The notes under the pieces: model-generated
What the model was told of the DNA's origin: nothing
Database searches by the model: none
The model's input: only the letters and a program-made list of their open reading frames with translations
Translations under genes and position numbers: made by a program
Source: Diphasiastrum complanatum
Taxonomy: Eukaryota > Streptophyta > Lycopodiopsida > Lycopodiales > Lycopodiaceae
Direction of reading: 5' to 3'
DNA length: 64,000 nucleotides
NCBI GenBank assembly: GCA_029204225.1
Contig: CM055113.1
Location: 26,773,462-26,837,461 of the forward strand
Part shown: piece by piece, positions 1-11,439 of the stretch
Layout of the letters: every line of letters begins with the position of its first letter
How positions within the stretch are numbered: position 1 is the first letter of the stretch

Positions 1-627
1 CTTAGCTTTAGTGTATGTAGGTTGAGCCAATCCATGCAAAAGCCATTGAATATCCATTGGAAAAAGGCTAAGAGGATTCTAAGATACATCTCGGGTACAT
101 TGGATTTTGGGATTCTATATAGAGGAGATGTGATTAACCTTCATGCATTTAGTGATTCAGATTTTGCAGGGGACAAGAGGGATAGGAAATCAACAAGTGC
201 CTATTCAACTTTCATAGGAGAAGGTGTGGTTTCATGGCTTTCAAAAAAGCAAGAAACTATATCTCTATCTTCAACCGAGGCCGAGTACAAAGCTTTGACA
301 ACCACTACAAAGGAGGTACTTTGGATCAAGAGATTATTGGTGGAACTAAAGATCATGGATTCAGAGGAGGCACCAATCATCTACAATGACAATATATCAG
401 CCCAACACCTTGCATCTAACCCAATCTTCCATGCAAGATCTAAGCACATTGAGATATGCCATCACTTTGTGAGAGAAATGGTGCAAGCCAAGGAGATTGC
501 TTTGGAGCATGTTCCAAGCAATGAATGTGTAGCTGATCTACTTACTAAACCACTTCAAAGGACACCTTTTATAAAGTTCAGATCATCACTTGGAGTAATT
601 AGTAAAGCAATGATTGAACCAAGCTAG
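1..627 (+). pseudogene. Copia-1 pol, C-terminal RNase H fragment (partial at window edge)
   Basis: This is the end of a Ty1-copia polyprotein whose 5' part lies outside the window. The frame is open from base 1. It shows the tail of reverse transcriptase followed by the copia RNase H domain: the SDSDFAGD motif, the KSTSAY segment, [12 protein letters not shown] around residues 93-104 of the visible protein, then the HARSKHIEI and VADLLTKPL motifs that close copia polyproteins. RNase H removes the RNA strand during reverse transcription. The visible part has no internal stop. It is closely related to Copia-2 at 8,700-9,370. A purine-rich tract and a 3' LTR follow directly, so this is the genuine 3' end of an element. 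Confidence 0.93.
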
Positions 628-641
628 ATAGTGAGGAGGAG

Positions 642-1323
642 TGTTAAAAATTCACAATTCTAGCTTGACTAGTTTTGGTCATATGACTTGTAAATAGTTA
701 AATGGTCATGATGTGGCTTGTCACACCTGCCAAATAGCATAGGATTCCATTCATAAGGATGTTCTCAAGTAGACCTAAGTGTTAGAACCTTTGGAATGAG
801 TCCAAATTATGCTTAGATACAAGGGAGAAAAAATAGGATCTATTTTTGGTAATTTTTGCATTGTTGAGGGATCTCCAAGATTCCAACCCTAACTTGGTAG
901 GGATGAAAGATCCACCAAAATTAGCATTAGGGATAGGTTTAGGGCTACTCATACCTGCCCAAAACCGTGATGGATCTTGTATATATAGGTGATGATATCT
1001 CACCAAAATCAATCAAGCAATTTCATGATTTTTCTCTCATAATGGTGCAATTGCTCTCTATGTTCATAATTGTTTGAGTACTTGTGATTACTAATGATTA
1101 TAGGATTGAATGTAGGTCTGGTCTACAGTACTCAGACTGTGGGAGGCCGTACTTTCACACGTGTGAAGCCTTCTTCAAGGATTTGGGCCATTTAGTGAGG
1201 TTCAAGCATAGATTTTTGATGGATTTTGATGGTTCAACTTGTGCTAATCTTATGAAATCATAATCTATTGTTTCCCTCATCATTTCAAGTGTTTTAGGAT
1301 CCTTATTTGCTGTAATTTTTACA
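642..1323 (+). repeat. Copia-1 3' LTR
   Basis: The LTR starts TGTTAAAAATT immediately after a purine tract (GTGAGGAGGAG, 631-641) and ends AATTTTTACA. Its two ends form a long inverted repeat beginning TG and ending CA, as expected for an LTR of about 680 bp. The start follows the stop codon of the RNase H frame by 14 bases. It contains a TCACACGTGTGA palindrome near 1,155, which recurs in other LTRs here. The 5' LTR is outside the window, so the target duplication cannot be checked; the five bases after the LTR are GAAGT. The end call rests on the terminal inverted repeat and on gypsy-1 sequence resuming at 1,324. Confidence 0.75.
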
Positions 1324-3188
1324 GAAGTGCGGCTGGACTATCTTCCGTATGAGGTTGTTGGCTGACATCTTCAACACCAACAATAGATTCATGGATATGT
1401 CTGAATCCTCTTCCAGGGGGCGCAGGGCAACCGACTCAAAGCATCCGCTAGAGTACTTGATTTCCTTTACAATAACGTATAGAAAAGTCAAAGATTTGCA
1501 TCAGCTCATCCCATCTAGCTTGCCTTCCCTTTAAATCTGTAGCATCACAGAAATATCGAAGAGTCTGATGATCCATCAAAACTTCAAATCTAGCTCCATA
1601 CAAATAATGTCGTCAAATTTTCAAGGAATGAACAATTGCAAACAGTTCCTTCTCATAAGTACAATGCCTAGACTGAGCAGGATTGAGTTTCTTGCTTTCA
1701 TAAGCCACAAGATGTCCATTTTCCATCAAAACAACTCCAATAGCATAATCACTGGCATCGGTCCTAACCACAAAAGCCTTATATTATTAGTATTGGTGCC
1801 GAAGTGACACTTTTCTTAAGTAACTCAAAACAATTATTCATATCTTTCGTCCACACTACTAGTGGACTCTTAGCCCTCCGGCTTAGCTTCTTATAGCCTT
1901 TCAAGGCCTAGGTAAGGGGAAATGCCAATCGAGCAAATTGGGAAATATGCCGACGGAAAAATCCTACAAACCTCAAGAAAGACTTTTTTCCCGAACTGTG
2001 GTGAGAATAGGCCAATCAATAACCCTCTGGATATAATCAACCTCAATCTCCACTCCCCGTTCGAAAATCTTATATCCCAAGTAGGACAATTCTTTAGCAA
2101 AAAAGTCACACATAGACTCCTTGGAGCTTTTCCGTTCTTAGGATGTCCAAGACAATCCTAAGATGCTCTTATGTTCCGCCAAAGTCTTACTGAACACTAG
2201 GATATCATCTAAGAATACAACTACGAATCCTCCCAAATATGGCCTAAACAAATCGTTCATCATTTGTTGGAAAGTTGTCGGTGCATTGGTCAAACCAAAA
2301 TGCAACACGAAAAATTTGTAGTGGCCAAAGCAAGTTCGAAATCCGATTTTTGGTATATCTTCTGCCTTAATGTGTATCTAATGATAGCCCGATCTTAGAT
2401 CTATCTTGGTAAAGTACCTAGCACCACCAAGATAGTCTATTAGATTCTCCATCCGCGGCAGTGGATATCTATTCTTAACGGTTACTTTGTTCAATTTCTT
2501 ATAGTTGACGCAAAACCTTATAGTCCCATCATTCTTGGCAACCAAAACCACTGGTGATGCCCAAGGAGACTTACTAGGTTGTACCCACTCCTTTTTCAGG
2601 TAATCACGTAAATGCCTACTTACCTCAACCTCTTCCGATGCACTCGTCCTATAAGGATCTTGTGCGATTGGAGTTGCTCCAGGTATTAGGTCAATTTTAT
2701 GATCAACTGTCCTTTCTGGTGGTAAACCTACAGGAAGGTCTAAAAAAACATCATCAAATTCCTGCCTAAGTTCATAATAGACTTCAAATTCTGTAGTGTT
2801 CTCACTGGGTATATTCATGGCATTTATGTTAAGTTCTTCATCATTGCAGCAAATGATATCGTTATGAAAACATAAATAAACTTTAAAATCAAAATTCTTC
2901 ATTATAAAATTAAGTTCCTGTTTAGAATAAGGGTTAACATTTTTAGTGTCAACACTTAAACTAGCCTTGATCTTAATTTAAGAATTCTCATAAAAGATAA
3001 AGATTTCTCAACAAAATCAATTTTCAATGACTTGTTCTTATCAAAATGCCATTGTTGCCCAAGAACAATATCTACATTAGCTTATGCAACAACATGGAAT
3101 TCTAGTTTTTTAGAATAATCCTGAATGTGCAATTCTACATCAGGAACAATAAAATCCATCAAATCGGAATTACTTCCCGATGCCATTG
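1324..3188 (-). pseudogene. Gypsy-1 pol remnant: reverse transcriptase and RNase H
   Basis: This is a degraded Ty3-gypsy polymerase read on the minus strand. The longest open part (2,902-2,378) carries the linker and the N-terminal half of reverse transcriptase, with [31 protein letters not shown] and the palm motif [10 protein letters not shown]. Continuing through frameshifts and stops, the catalytic FLDD sequence lies at about 2,200-2,240. RNase H motifs (LMDHQTLRYF, ARWDELMQIFDF, YCKGNQV) follow down to about 1,430. The integrase is not seen, because Copia-1 inserted at 1,323 and the rest lies beyond the window. Between 2,903 and 3,188 the protease-RT linker is degenerate. No function is retained. 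Confidence 0.85.
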
Positions 3189-3623
3189 TCACACAGTATT
3201 TTTCTCACTTTTTCTGGTAGGGAGGTTTAACATCTGCACCAAATTTACATTAATAAAGTTATGAGTGGATCCCGTGTCAAAAAAAACATTAACAACTTGA
3301 TCATTAACTTTACCTTTAATGCAAATAAGATCATTAGGTCCAAAAACAAAAGAACTAAGAAAACAAACATCCATTTCATTACTTCGAGATAGATTACCTG
3401 AGATTGAAGCTTGTTTTTTGACGCAATCATGTGCAAGGTGACCCTCGCCATTGCACTTGAAGCACAGATTCTTCTTACGAGCTTCAGCTTTATCATTGCC
3501 ACCTTGATGGTTTTTAAAGTTTTTCTTGGTTTTCTTAGGATTGCTGGAATTGGGATGTGTTTCACTAACATCTTTCATATCCTTCCTCTTAAATTGCAAA
3601 CCTTTTTTCTGCTCATTAGGTTG
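3189..3623 (-). pseudogene. Gypsy-1 gag C-terminus and protease (second half of split ORF)
   Basis: On the minus strand this encodes the end of gypsy gag and the start of the protease. The zinc knuckle CFKCNGEGHLAHDC is intact (CX2CX4HX4C) and binds nucleic acid in the capsid. The aspartic protease motif FFDTGSTHNFIN follows. The frame stops at 3,189, inside what should be a continuous polyprotein, so it is degraded. Its upstream part lies 6.4 kb away at 10,021-10,706, because Copia-2 inserted into the gag frame. The duplicated target GGTTG lies at the joint on both sides, and the reading frame matches across it. Confidence 0.88.
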
Positions 3624-4278
3624 TGTGAAAATTGTCAACATTTCCTAGCTAGTTTGAGGCCTAAATTGGCTAAAATTGTAAATAGTTTTGGTTCTGGAGT
3701 TTTGCACGTGTGAACCAGGCCACAATGTTTTTATTTACTGTATTTTTTCAGTATGATGAAGTGTCAAACTTCATACCCTTCAAAATGAGACCATTTTGAT
3801 GTATTTTGGTCATATAAGCCATTTTTAGCTATTTTTCCTATATAGGGAATATCTAGGGTCAAGTACCTTCTAGAGAGAGGAGAGAGAGTCATCTTCCTCA
3901 TCCATAAATAGTAGGGAAGTCGTGGAGAACAGGTTGGAGAAACCTTTTGTATGCTTCATTGAGATCAATAGATCATTGTCATTGTTTCTTCCTCCATTGA
4001 GAGCATTGTTGTGTGTATTGTCTTCAAGCTATTGTGTATGATCTTAGGTGCTTTCCAAAAGTGGTAGGCTGATGTATTATGGACTGTATAATGCTATTTT
4101 GGGCCGCACTTGATGTTTATGGAAGTTTCCATTTGTGATAAATGCTTTTTGATCAAGTTCTTTGCATTCTAGGTAGCATAGAATGTGTTGCCAATTCCTA
4201 GCTTATGTAGTTTGGAGTGCAAGCATTCAAGCCAATGATCTTGGAGTTTAGATCCACTTAGGATCTGTATTTTTCACA
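3624..4278 (+). repeat. Copia-2 5' LTR
   Basis: The 655-bp LTR begins TGTGAAAATTG and ends TTTTTCACA, so its ends form a near-perfect inverted repeat. Near 3,703 it reads TTTTGCACGTGTGAACC, where the 3' copy has TTTCACACGTGTGAACC. A CT/GA-rich stretch (TAGAGAGAGGAGAGAGAG) lies near 3,870. Transcription of the element should start here. No single TATA box can be named with confidence, although TATATAGGG at 3,839 is a candidate. Confidence 0.95.
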
Positions 4279-4290
4279 TGGTATCAGAGC
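4279..4290 (+). promoter_or_regulatory. Copia-2 primer-binding site (initiator tRNA-Met)
   Basis: TGGTATCAGAGC directly abuts the 5' LTR. It is complementary to the 3' end of plant initiator tRNA-Met, the standard primer for minus-strand synthesis in plant copia elements. It is a primer site, not a tRNA gene. Confidence 0.95.
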
Positions 4291-5450
4291 TGGTTGGCTT
4301 CTATTTACAGTAAGTATTCCATTTTTGGTGATATTTGGATGTTTGATCAAGTTCTAGCATGATTTTGCATTGCTTTGTTGATCAAATCTTACTAACCTTT
4401 GTTTTGTGAGTTGAACTTGTGAATCAAAAGCATATTTCAGGTCTATTGAAGATCAGAGGCTGAAAAGAAACTATTTTGGATCAGATCATAACACCTAATC
4501 ATTTGTGATTGTGAGGCTTGTGCATATTCAATACTAACAATGTTCTTTTCAATCCTATTGTTGACAATCTCCATTCTTGGATGAACACTCTCCTTAAGTG
4601 GATGAAACTTCTCCTTAAGTGGATGACAAATGCTCTTTTGAGTGAGTTGTAATTCTCCTAAAGGCTGAGCAAAGCTCCCATTTGGATGAAAGATCCCCTT
4701 TTTTGGGTGAACATATTGTAAGCTCCATTGTGAAGAGCATATTGTAAAGATTGTCATCAATTTTGGCATAAATTTTGGTGTACTTTGTTAAGCATGTAAG
4801 TAACTCTCCTTATGTAATTTGATTGGAGCATTTGCTGGAAGGTGTTAACCATTATGCAAGTGTGTTTTCAGGTTCTTAACAGGTTGAGGAACATTCTCAT
4901 GTGAAGTGATCTTAGATCTACATCTAAACACCAAGATTTGACAGGATAGTGAAGCTAGTCTTGTGATTCACTAAGTGTGCTCATTCATTCACCTCTAAAT
5001 CTTGTATTTATCACTTGCTGGAGTTTATAAACTTTTAGAAGTGTGGTTTACATGTGGTTTTACAGGTTGAATCAATATCTTAGTGTGTTGATCATATGTT
5101 GATCAAGTTTGTTCATTACTAGGTAATCTTGGCATCCTAGTTTTGGGTATTTTCTAAGAATGCAAGTAACTCTTCACACCATAACTTGATTTGGTCACTT
5201 GCTGGAAAGTTTGAGAGCTTAAGCAAGAGTGTGTTCAGGTTGGTTTGATTTTGTAATCCATTCTTAGTGTGTGCAAAGTGTTGCATGTGTTTCAATCTTC
5301 CTTTCTATGCTTGGAAACCATCTAGGTTCAAGATAGAAGTGTTTTAGGGTCCTAAATCTTCATAGATCTCTTTATCTATCATTTGTTGAGAGAAAAGTGA
5401 GTGCTAAGTGCTTTAGGACAGAACCTAAAAGTTGAAGAAACATTAGAATC
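4291..5450 (+). other. Copia-2 untranslated leader with imperfect internal repeats
   Basis: These 1.16 kb lie between the primer site and the gag start codon and have no credible frame. A block of about 80 bp, beginning AAGTAACTC and containing TTGCTGGAA and GCAAGTGTGTT/CAGGTT, occurs at about 4,797-4,877 and again at about 5,164-5,244; a third weaker trace lies near 5,015-5,070. Short direct repeats of TCTCCTTAAGTGGATGA occur at 4,588-4,627. Leaders of this kind often hold packaging signals, but nothing here proves that. Confidence 0.6.
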
Positions 5451-8400
5451 ATGGCTTCCAATGGTGGGATCATGCTAGAGTCTAGTGAAAGGTTGAGTTC
5501 ATCAAACTACTCTACTTGGAAAGTGAGGATGGAGTCCTTACTTGAGTTGAATGAACTCATGGACATAGTTGCAGAAATTGAAGAGAGACCTCTCACACTT
5601 CAAGAGCAACAAAGGTTTGATAAGAAGGCCAAAAGGGCTCTTCATATCATTAAAATGAATGTTACAAATGAACTTCTCAAGGAAGTTGGAAAGTGTCAAA
5701 GTGCAAGTGAGGCATGGAATGCCTTAAAGAAGCTCTTTGAATCAAAGTCCACATCTAGGGTATTGACCCTAAGGAGACAAATATTTTCTAGTAGGCAAAG
5801 AGAGGGTGAAAGTGCTCATGCATTTATCTTGAGAGTTAAGTCCCTAAGTGATGATTTAGCATGCATTGATGAGAACATAAAAGATGGTGAAATAGTCCAA
5901 GTTATGTTGAATGGTTTGCTAAATGAACATGCTAACCTTGTGCAAAGTTTTGCCATTCAAAGAGTCTTGCCAAGTGTGGTTGACTTGCAAGAAATCTTAT
6001 TGGCTGAAGAACATAGGTTGCAATCAAAGCTTGATGGTGCATCCTTGCAAGGTGGAGGTGAAGAGGCTTTCTTCACAAAAGGCAAATTCAAGGGCAAAGG
6101 TAAAGGCAAAGGGAAATGGTCCAAAGGTGGTAACTTTGATCATGATGATCACTCTTCCTCTTCCTCTTCTACTAAGAACAATAAGTCAAAGTTCAAGTGC
6201 TTTTATTGTGGGATAAAAGGTCATTTTGCAAATGAATGTTATAAGAAGAAAAGAGAGCAAGGAGAGAGGCAAGGAAATCTTACAATAGATGAGGAAGAAC
6301 ATAACACATGTGAATCACTTGTTATGACTTCAAGTTTGTTAGCCAACATAGATGATAATGATCCTTGGTGGATTGATAGTGGAGCCTCATCTCACATGAC
6401 AAGACATAAGGAATACTTTACATCCTTATTGTCTTATGAGGGAGAAGGTAACATCATCTACACTGCAAATGATGGTCAATGTGACATCAAACGCATAGGC
6501 ACTATTCCTATTTCCCTTTCAACAAATAGGAAAGCAAATCTTGAAAATGTTTTGTACATTCCTTCAATCACTAAGAATTTGCTTAGTGTAAGTCAAATGA
6601 TTGACAAAGGACTTGATGTGGAGTTCATTGGAGATGCATGTTTGATAAGTAAATGTGGATCCTTGATTGCTCAAGGTAGGAGGCATGGTAAACTTTTCAA
6701 GCTTGATGCATGTGTGATCTCTAATCATGAAGGATGTATGGCTAGGGAGCAATTGACAAACCAAGAAGTTTGGCACAAGAGGTTGGGCCATCCCAACTTC
6801 AAATCTTTGGAGGTAATGGCAAAGAAAGAGCTTGTTCTTGGTCTCCCTAAAAGTCTTGTTGCAAACAATAGTGTTTGTGAACATTGTGCCTTGTCCAAAT
6901 CTCATAGACTTGCTTATTCTAGATCTACTTCTAGATCTAAAGAAGCTTTTCAACTTGTGCATTCTGATATTCATTCTTCTAGTACAACTAGCAATGGTGG
7001 GGCAAAGATGTATGCAACTTTCATTGATGACTTTAGTAGGTATACTTGGATCTATCTTCTTAAAAGTAAGGATGAAGTGTTTGCTGCATTTGTCAAGTTC
7101 AAGAATGAAATGGAAAACCAATTCAATACAAAGATCAAATGCTTAAGATCTGATAATGGAGGGGAATACACCTCAAATAGGTTCAAAGACTTTTGTATAG
7201 CACATGGGATTAAGAGAGAGATGTCTAGTCCTAGGACTCCACAACAGAATGGAGTGGCCGAGAGGAAGAATAGAACCCTTTGTGAATGTGCCAAGGCAAT
7301 GAGACTACATGCTAATCTTGCTAAGTCTTTTTGGGGGGAAGCTTTAGCATGTGCTAACTATCTATGTAATAGATGGACAAGTGCTTCCTTGGATGGTAAA
7401 ACTCCTCATGAGGTTCTTTATGGTAGAAGGCCAAGTGTCAAGCATTGTAGGATCTTTGGATGTACATGTTTTGTCAATATCACACTTGATGATAGAACTA
7501 AAGAAGATCCTTCATCAAAGAAGGGTGTGTTTGTTGGCTATAGTGAAGTAAGCAAGGCTTACAAAGTGTACATTCCTTCTACAAAGAAAGTTGTCATAAG
7601 TAGGGATGTCATCTTTCATGAAGAGAATGTTTCCAATGTTGTTGATGTTGATGTTGATGTGCCTACTAATCATCATGATGTGCAAGATGTCTTGGATGAA
7701 GATGGAGATGCCACTCCAAAGCAAACTTCAAGGAAGACTCAAAGGCAAAGGGCTAAGCCATCAAGGCTAACCTATGATGAAAAAGGAAAGCAAGTGGTGG
7801 ACAACTCTAACTTTGCTTTTCTTACCTCTTTTGATGAACCAACTTGTGTAGGTGAAGCAATTCAAAAGAAGGAATGGATCCAAGCCATGGATCATGAGCA
7901 TCAAGCACTCATCAAAAGCAACACATGGAGGTTGGTAAAGCTTCCAAAGGACAAGAAGGCAATTGGTTGTAAGTGGATCTTCAAGATCAAGACAAATCAA
8001 GATGGATCAATCAACAAGTACAAGGCAAGGTTGGTGGCAAAGGGGTATGCTCACCCGTGGCAAAGATGGTAACTATTCGAATCCTAATCTCTCTTGCAAC
8101 TCTTTATGATTGGGATATGTGGCAAATGGATGTTACTAATGCCTTCTTGAATGGTGATCTTGAAGAAGATATTTACATGGAGCAACCCGAGGGCTATGTT
8201 TCACATGATGAGCCTAATCATGTGTGCTATCTCCAAAAGAGTTTGTATGGGCTAAAGCAAGCACCAAGGAGTTGGTATGCTAAGCTCAATTCCTTCTTAC
8301 TTTCTCAAAACTTTGTTATGAGTGAGTATGATCATTCTCTCTACTTTAGATTGAATGAAAATGATATCACTTTACTTTTGATCTATGTTGATGACATTAT

Positions 8401-9370
8401 CTTAAGTGGTGGTAACAATCTAGATATAGATGAAATCAAGATGGCACTCAAAAGAGAGTTTGAAATTCAAGATCTTGGTAAACTTCATTATATCTTAGGA
8501 ATAGAGATTATTAGAACTTCTAAATCTACATTCATATGTCAAGAAAAGTATGTTAACTCTATTCTAAAAAGGTTTCATATGGAAGATTGTAAAGTTGTTT
8601 CTACTCCTATGGAATCAAATGTAAAGCTAACTACAAGAAGTAATGAAAGATCCTTCAAGGACATTACTCTCTATAGAAAGCTAATAGGATCTCTTATATG
8701 GTTAACCATCACAAGACCTGATCTAAGCTTTGTGGTTGGTAAACTAAGTCAATTTATGCAAGATCCTAGTGAGGCTCATTGGAAGCTAGGAAAGAGAGTA
8801 CTTAGATACATCTCGGGATCTAGAGATTTTGGCATCTTGTATGGAGGTACTACACCTAACCTTTGTGGATTTTCAGATTCAGATTTTGCAGGTGATCAAA
8901 TGGATAGGAAGTCAACAAGTGCCTTTGCAATCTATCTTGGAGATGGAGTGGTCTCATGGCTATCAAAGAAGCAACCAACTATCTCTCTATCTTCCACCGA
9001 AGCCGAGTACAAGGCATTAACAACATGCACCAAGGAGATTCTTTGGATCAAGAGGATGTTATTGGATCTTCACTTGCTGGAACCAGAGAAGACTCCAATC
9101 ATACTTTGTGATAACCTTTCAGCCCAAAGCTTGGCAAGCAATCCTGTTTTTCATGCAAGGAGCAAGCACATTGAGATTGCTCACCATTTTGTGAGAGATC
9201 AAGTCATTGCCAAAGAGGTGGAGCTTCAACATGTCTCTTCAAAGGAGTGTGTGGCTGATATCTTCACCAAACCATTGGGAAAGGACCTATATTTAATGCA
9301 TAGATCTAATCTTGGAATGTGCTCAAAGACTATGTTGAAACTAGCATCCAATGTTGAAGAGGGAGTGTGA
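5451..9370 (+). pseudogene. Copia-2 gag-pol polyprotein, broken by a frameshifting deletion in RT
   Basis: The ATG at 5,451 opens an 873-codon frame. In order it shows a UBN2-type gag (about residues 1-200), the zinc knuckle CFYCGIKGHFANEC (about 250-263), protease WWIDSGASSH (about 306-315), the GAG-pre-integrase WHKRLGHP (about 441), and an integrase with HSD, RSDNGGEY and GVAERKNRT that fits a D,D35E triad. It ends in reverse transcriptase after RLVAKGYA at about 8,050. There, roughly a dozen codons covering the usual KEG..YEETF segment are missing and the frame shifts. RT resumes at SPVAKM (about 8,050-8,070) and continues through YVDD (8,384-8,395) to RNase H ([20 protein letters not shown]) and a stop at 9,368-9,370. 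All other motifs are intact, so the copy was probably recently active or mobilised in trans. Confidence 0.95.
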
Positions 9371-10020
9371 AAATTGTCAACATTTCCTAGCTAGTTTGAG
9401 GCCTAAATTGGCTAAAATTGTAAATAGTTTTGGTTCTGGAGTTTCACACGTGTGAACCAGGCCACAATGTTTTTATTTACTGTATTTTTTCAGTATGATG
9501 AAGTGTCAAACTTCATACCCTTCAAAATGAGACCATTTTGATGTATTTTGATCATATAAGCCATTTTTAGCTATTTTTCCTATATAGGGAATATCTAGGG
9601 TCAAGTACCTTCTAGAGAGAGGAGAGAGAGTCATCTTCCTCATCCATAAATAGTAGGGAAGTCGTGGAGAACAGGTTGGAGAAACCTTTTGTATGCTTCA
9701 TTGAGATCAATAGATCATTGTCATTGTTTCTTCCTCCATTGAGAGCATTGTTGTGTGTATTGTCTTCAAGCTATTGTGTATGATCTTAGGTGCTTTCCAA
9801 AAGTGGTAGGCTGATGTATTATGGACTGTATAATGCTATTTTGGGCCGCACTTGATGTTTATGGAAGTTTCCATTTGTGATAAATGCTTTTTGATCAAGT
9901 TCTTTGCATTCTAGGTAGCATAGAATGTGTTGCCAATTCCTAGCTTATGTAGTTTGGAGTGCAAGCATTCAAGCCAATGATCTTGGAGTTTAGATCCATT
10001 TAGGATCTGTATTTTTCACA
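9366..10020 (+). repeat. Copia-2 3' LTR
   Basis: This 655-bp copy of the 5' LTR is preceded by the purine tract GAAGAGGGAG (9,356-9,365) that primes plus-strand synthesis. The LTR begins inside the last codons of the RNase H frame. Compared with the 5' copy I count four substitutions and no length change. It is followed at once by the GGTTG target duplication and by gypsy-1 gag. Confidence 0.95.
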
Positions 10021-10706
10021 GGTTGTTGACCCCTAGATGGCTTAGGTGTGTCATCAAAGTATTTTACAGCCCTAATAGCATCTTCTAGGATTTTTGGATG
10101 GTTTCTACGAACATCCACTTGATAATATTTTGGTAACCCATCAATGAACATCAACATTTGTACCTTAGGCGGAATGTCACTATAAAGTGGATTCAGGTAC
10201 TCATGAAAATCTTGAATAAATTGTTTCAAACCTTTATTCATGGTTAGATGACTCAAATTTTGGAAGTGTTCATAGTCATCTAAAAGTAGTAGAAAATAAT
10301 CCTTAAAAAGCTTGCAAAAATCATCCCATGTACAAGGTTGATTGCCCTTTGCAACTAAGTCATCCCACCAAACTAAGGCTCTTTCTTCAAGGAACATGGT
10401 GACAATGGATAACTTTTCATATTTAGGGAATTGCTTCATGGCAAAGTATTTGTTCCAAACATTTAGCCAAGAACTTACCACTTGTAAGTTCCTATCTTTC
10501 TTCTCTCCCTTAAACACTTTTACGGGAGGTGGAACTACATGCTTCTTTTGATTGGCTAACCTAGACTCTAAGTCTTGGTTTCTTTGATTAGTTTTAAGAA
10601 GCTGCTTATTAGTGGCTGGAATTTGTTGGCATAAAAGTTCAAGAGCTTGTGTCACATTGGATGGTTTTAATAGATCAAATGTTGGGTTTTCATTGGTTTG
10701 ATCCAT
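10021..10706 (-). pseudogene. Gypsy-1 gag, N-terminal part (split by Copia-2)
   Basis: This minus-strand frame starts with ATG at 10,706 and carries a Ty3-gypsy retrotrans_gag domain, the capsid-like part of the polyprotein. Recognisable segments are VKVFKGEKKDRNLQVVSSWL near residues 63-82, the ALVWWDDL segment near 110, and FKDYFLLLLDDYEHFQNLSHL near 137-157. A coiled region rich in Q, N and L precedes them. The frame runs up to the exact point at which Copia-2 inserted and is continued at 3,623-3,189 with zinc knuckle and protease. Apart from the insertion the gag frame is open, so gag was probably intact when Copia-2 landed. Confidence 0.88.
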
Positions 10707-11439
10707 TGGGGTTGCTTGTGTGTTTTCCTATTATGCAAATACAACAACAAGTGGTCAAATTAGATAGAAATGCTTTAATTCTTACATCCAATGCAAATAA
10801 AAAGCATTTACTTCTACTCATTCAATCTTATTGTTTGTAAGCTCAATCCAAGCCTACTATTTGCAAGCTCAATCCAAGCTTAAGAGAAACAACAACAAGC
10901 TACATATGTCTTAATCCAAAGCAAAAATGAAAACCAAATCTTTATGTAAATCTCAATTAACTAATCCAAGCTAATGTTTACATAAAGTTCCCATTCCAAT
11001 TCCATTTCCATTTGTCATTTCAAAAGAAATCAAAATTTTTCGATTTCTCACTATTCTAGATCTCCAAATCCATGAAACTAGTGTCTAGAAATGGAAAACT
11101 AATGAAGCTTTATGAAAACTTCAATTTTCAGATTTTTAGATCTGAAAATCAGAACTTCAAAATGACAAAAAATAGAACTTCAAAACTTGTTTTATGCACA
11201 AAGTTACACTACCATTCTCTTCCTACATTGCCATTTCATATAACTAGGAGATAGAAAGGTGTAACTAATGAAATTTGGATGAAAACTTCACGTTTCAGAT
11301 CTGATTTTCAGATTTACAGTCTGAAAAATAGAATTTCAAAATGAAATCAGAACTTCCTCTACAAAATTATTGAAAATCCTTGGGCATTATGGTTACTTGC
11401 TTGGCATGAATGGCCAACAAAAGAATCCTCAAAAACGAG
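10707..11439 (-). other. Gypsy-1 untranslated leader
   Basis: This is the stretch between the probable primer-binding site and the gag start codon on the minus strand. It is A/T-rich and has no coding potential. It contains repeated short words such as the TTTCAGAT/AGATCTGAAAATC pairs around 11,130-11,150 and 11,290-11,330, which give local self-complementarity. The plus-strand frames here are short and have no family features. Confidence 0.5.

Larger units (their letters stand above)
3624..10020 (+). mobile_element. Copia-2, full-length Ty1-copia retrotransposon
   Basis: This is a complete 6,397-bp element with two 655-bp LTRs, a primer-binding site, one long gag-pol region and a purine tract, flanked on both sides by GGTTG (3,619-3,623 and 10,021-10,025). 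The domain order gag, protease, integrase, RT, RNase H places it in Ty1-copia. By eye, the two LTRs differ at four positions, so the insertion is recent. It sits in the gag gene of gypsy-1 in the opposite orientation. A deletion with frameshift in the RT domain disables this copy. Confidence 0.96.

Noticed and set aside
4279-4290. Possible tRNA fragments at the TGGTATCAGAGC sites
   Set aside because: Each sits next to an LTR end and matches only a tRNA 3' end; these are primer-binding sites. No cloverleaf tRNA gene was seen.
4443-4769. 108-codon minus-strand frame with HPLKE repeats in the Copia-2 leader
   Set aside because: It arises from direct repeats of CTCCTTAAGTGGATGA in a non-coding leader.
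6564-7121. 185-codon minus-strand frame inside Copia-2
   Set aside because: Antisense shadow of the protease-integrase coding region; no family features of its own.
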